From NCBI GenBank assembly GCA_028693975.1, contig JAQUUF010000075.1, positions 1-6,325 on the forward strand: a DNA stretch of 6,325 nt. The letters are read 5' to 3'. Both the position numbers and the translations under genes were made by a program. Below the pieces are notes generated by a model that had not been told where the DNA came from, ran no database searches, and saw nothing but the letters and a program-made list of their open reading frames with translations. The stretch comes from Acidaminococcaceae bacterium. GTDB taxonomy: Bacteria > Bacillota > Negativicutes > Acidaminococcales > Acidaminococcaceae. Position 1 is the stretch's first letter; the number at the start of each line of letters is the position of its first letter. Of the stretch, positions 4,889 to 6,325 are shown piece after piece.

Positions 4889-6325
4889 AGCAAAAATTGT
4901 AGAAGCTGATGAAACTGCGGTTACTGCCCAAGCCAAGGCTCAGCCAGTAACAAAAGCAGCGGCAAAGAAAGATAGTACTAAGGCCGCGACTACACAAACT
5001 ACAACCAAAAAAACAGCGACTAAGAGTGTCGCTACTGAGAAAGACACTGGTGCTGTGCTCCCTTCCCCTAAGCCGAAAGTTGCCAAGACAAAAAGAGCGA
5101 CTAAATCTTCTGCCAAAAAGGATAAGAAGGTAGTTGTTAACAAAAAGAAATTCGAGAAATCCATTGAGGAATATGTCAATGAATTGATTGTTTTGGGTAA
5201 GAATAATGGAGGCATTCTCACCTATAAAGAAATCCAAAATCATTTACAGGCAGTGGAAGGTATGACTGTAGAAGATATGGATACTATGTATGCTCGTATG
5301 GCTGAGCAGAACGTAGAGGTAGTGGATGATGGCGATGACGAGGATATGCCGCCTACTGTCGAAGATGATGCTTTTGCTATCGACGAGAGCGAGCTAGCCG
5401 ACATCAGTGCTCCCGAAGGAACTAATATTGATGACCCGGTACGTATGTATTTGAAAGAGATTGGCCGCGTACCACTGTTGACCGGTGATGATGAAATCAA
5501 ATTAGCCAAGAGGATGGATAGAGGCAATCAAGCCCTGTACATTCTAGAGGAGAAATTGCCTGAAGAGGTTACTGCTCCGGAGGTTAATCGCCGTTGGCAG
5601 GTACCAAAGATCTTGGAAGTCTTAGAAAGTTCTCTAGACAATGAAGAACAATGGTTATCTGAGCGTGAAGTGAATAAGGTTTACGCCAAGATTGAGGCAA
5701 CGGTCAAAGATAAAGCTGTGGCATTGGCTTTTGAAGATTACCAAGAGTTATCCAAAGAGTTTACCAAAGACGAACAAAAGAGATTGCAACGTTTACTGAA
5801 TGATAATGGCTACAAAGTGGTGACACCTAAGAAAAAAGTTGTGCCGCCCAGGCAAGCACTCTCCTTTGAGCCGAATAAATTATTAGAAATTAACGAGTTG
5901 TTCACTCTTCTTCATGAGAAGTTTGCTAAGAGTAAGCCTTCTCCAACAGTGAAGAAACATGCAACTATGTTAAGTCATAGATTTGATTTGTTGGTTCGAG
6001 GCTCTAAGAGCTGCGGTGAAGAAGCCAAGAAATGTCTTTCTGAAGCTAACTTGCGTTTGGTAGTTAGTATTGCTAAGCGTTATGTGGGCCGAGGGATGCT
6101 TTTCTTAGACCTTATTCAAGAAGGTAATTTGGGCTTAATCAAGGCAGTAGAGAAGTTCGATTACAACAAAGGTTTTAAGTTCAGTACCTATGCTACCTGG
6201 TGGATTAGACAGGCCATTACTCGTGCTATTGCCGACCAAGCCAGAACTATCCGTATACCGGTGCATATGGTTGAAACAATTAATAAGCTGATCCGTGTGT
6301 CTAGGCAGTTGTTGCAGGAGCTGGG
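4881..6325 (+). CDS. rpoD: Primary RNA polymerase sigma factor (RpoD/SigA), 3' end outside the window
   Basis: This is the housekeeping sigma-70, which directs core RNA polymerase to promoters. 481 complete codons are visible and the frame stays open to the edge. In order: residues 1-88, a Lys/Ala/Thr-rich basic tail; about 89-147, region 1.1 (FEKSIEEYVNELI, LTYKEIQNHL, VEVV); about 148-173, an acidic linker (DDGDDEDMPP); about 183-216, region 1.2 (DDPVRMYLKEIGRVPLLT, EIKLAKRM); about 218-378, an insertion of about 160 residues; from about 379, regions 2.1-2.4 (SEANLRLVVSIAKRYVGRGM, DLIQEGNLGLIKAVEKFDY, FSTYATWWIRQAITRAI) and the start of region 3 (TIRIPVHMVETINKLIRV). Region 2 is nearly identical in style to B. 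subtilis SigA, which lacks the insertion. ATG 4881 has an excellent Shine-Dalgarno, and the next Met is at residue 128. The 8-bp overlap with dnaG suggests translational coupling in the classic dnaG-rpoD operon. Regions 3-4 lie beyond the window. Confidence 0.95.
   Translation, partial: MTKAKIVEADETAVTAQAKAQPVTKAAAKKDSTKAATTQTTTKKTATKSVATEKDTGAVLPSPKPKVAKTKRATKSSAKKDKKVVVNKKKFEKSIEEYVNELIVLGKNNGGILTYKEIQNHLQAVEGMTVEDMDTMYARMAEQNVEVVDDGDDEDMPPTVEDDAFAIDESELADISAPEGTNIDDPVRMYLKEIGRVPLLTGDDEIKLAKRMDRGNQALYILEEKLPEEVTAPEVNRRWQVPKILEVLESSLDNEEQWLSEREVNKVYAKIEATVKDKAVALAFEDYQELSKEFTKDEQKRLQRLLNDNGYKVVTPKKKVVPPRQALSFEPNKLLEINELFTLLHEKFAKSKPSPTVKKHATMLSHRFDLLVRGSKSCGEEAKKCLSEANLRLVVSIAKRYVGRGMLFLDLIQEGNLGLIKAVEKFDYNKGFKFSTYATWWIRQAITRAIADQARTIRIPVHMVETINKLIRVSRQLLQEL

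Noticed and set aside
4827..5243. Minus-strand open frames opposite the sigma factor N terminus (138 and 93 codons)
   Set aside because: They arise from the low-complexity Lys/Ala/Thr codons on the + strand, giving Leu/Phe/Val-rich translations. No family resemblance or ribosome binding site was seen.

Overview
The window is an ordinary-looking stretch of chromosome from a moderately low-GC Bacillota (Firmicutes) bacterium. All genes are on the + strand. The order ccpN - pyruvate/PEP kinase regulatory protein - (dgt) - dnaG - sigA matches the Bacillus subtilis order ccpN-yqfL-yqxD-dnaG-sigA, except that a dGTPase gene stands where yqxD would be. The dgt insertion and the long primary sigma factor make me lean towards Negativicutes (for example an Acidaminococcaceae-like lineage). 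That placement is a guess from gene content and protein style, not a proof.

Layout: (1) 1-208, the last 68 codons of a PEP synthase gene, followed by a strong terminator hairpin (225-258). (2) 259-433, a regulatory gap with a clear sigma-A promoter (TTGCAA-18 bp-TATAAT) overlapped by a 16-bp perfect palindrome and a larger 12-bp inverted repeat, probably an autoregulatory CcpN operator. (3) 434-1907, ccpN and the DUF299 kinase/pyrophosphorylase, translationally overlapping; the second gene appears to lack any NTG start at its conserved N terminus and probably starts at AUA. A hairpin terminator follows. (4) 1989-6325, dgt, dnaG and rpoD/sigA, the last running off the end of the window. dnaG and sigA overlap by 8 bp.

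How the genes fit together: the left half is a gluconeogenesis control module. PEP synthase makes PEP from pyruvate, CcpN is the CBS-domain repressor of gluconeogenic genes, and the DUF299 protein is a P-loop enzyme that inactivates and reactivates PEP synthase or PPDK by phosphorylation. The right half is a macromolecular-synthesis cluster: dNTP pool control (dgt), replication priming (dnaG) and primary transcription initiation (sigA).

I found no mobile element, CRISPR array, tRNA or rRNA. The most unusual items are the non-canonical start codon of the DUF299 gene, and the primary sigma factor, which carries both a long Lys/Ala/Thr-rich N-terminal tail and an insertion of about 160 residues between regions 1.2 and 2.1, where Bacillus SigA has essentially nothing.
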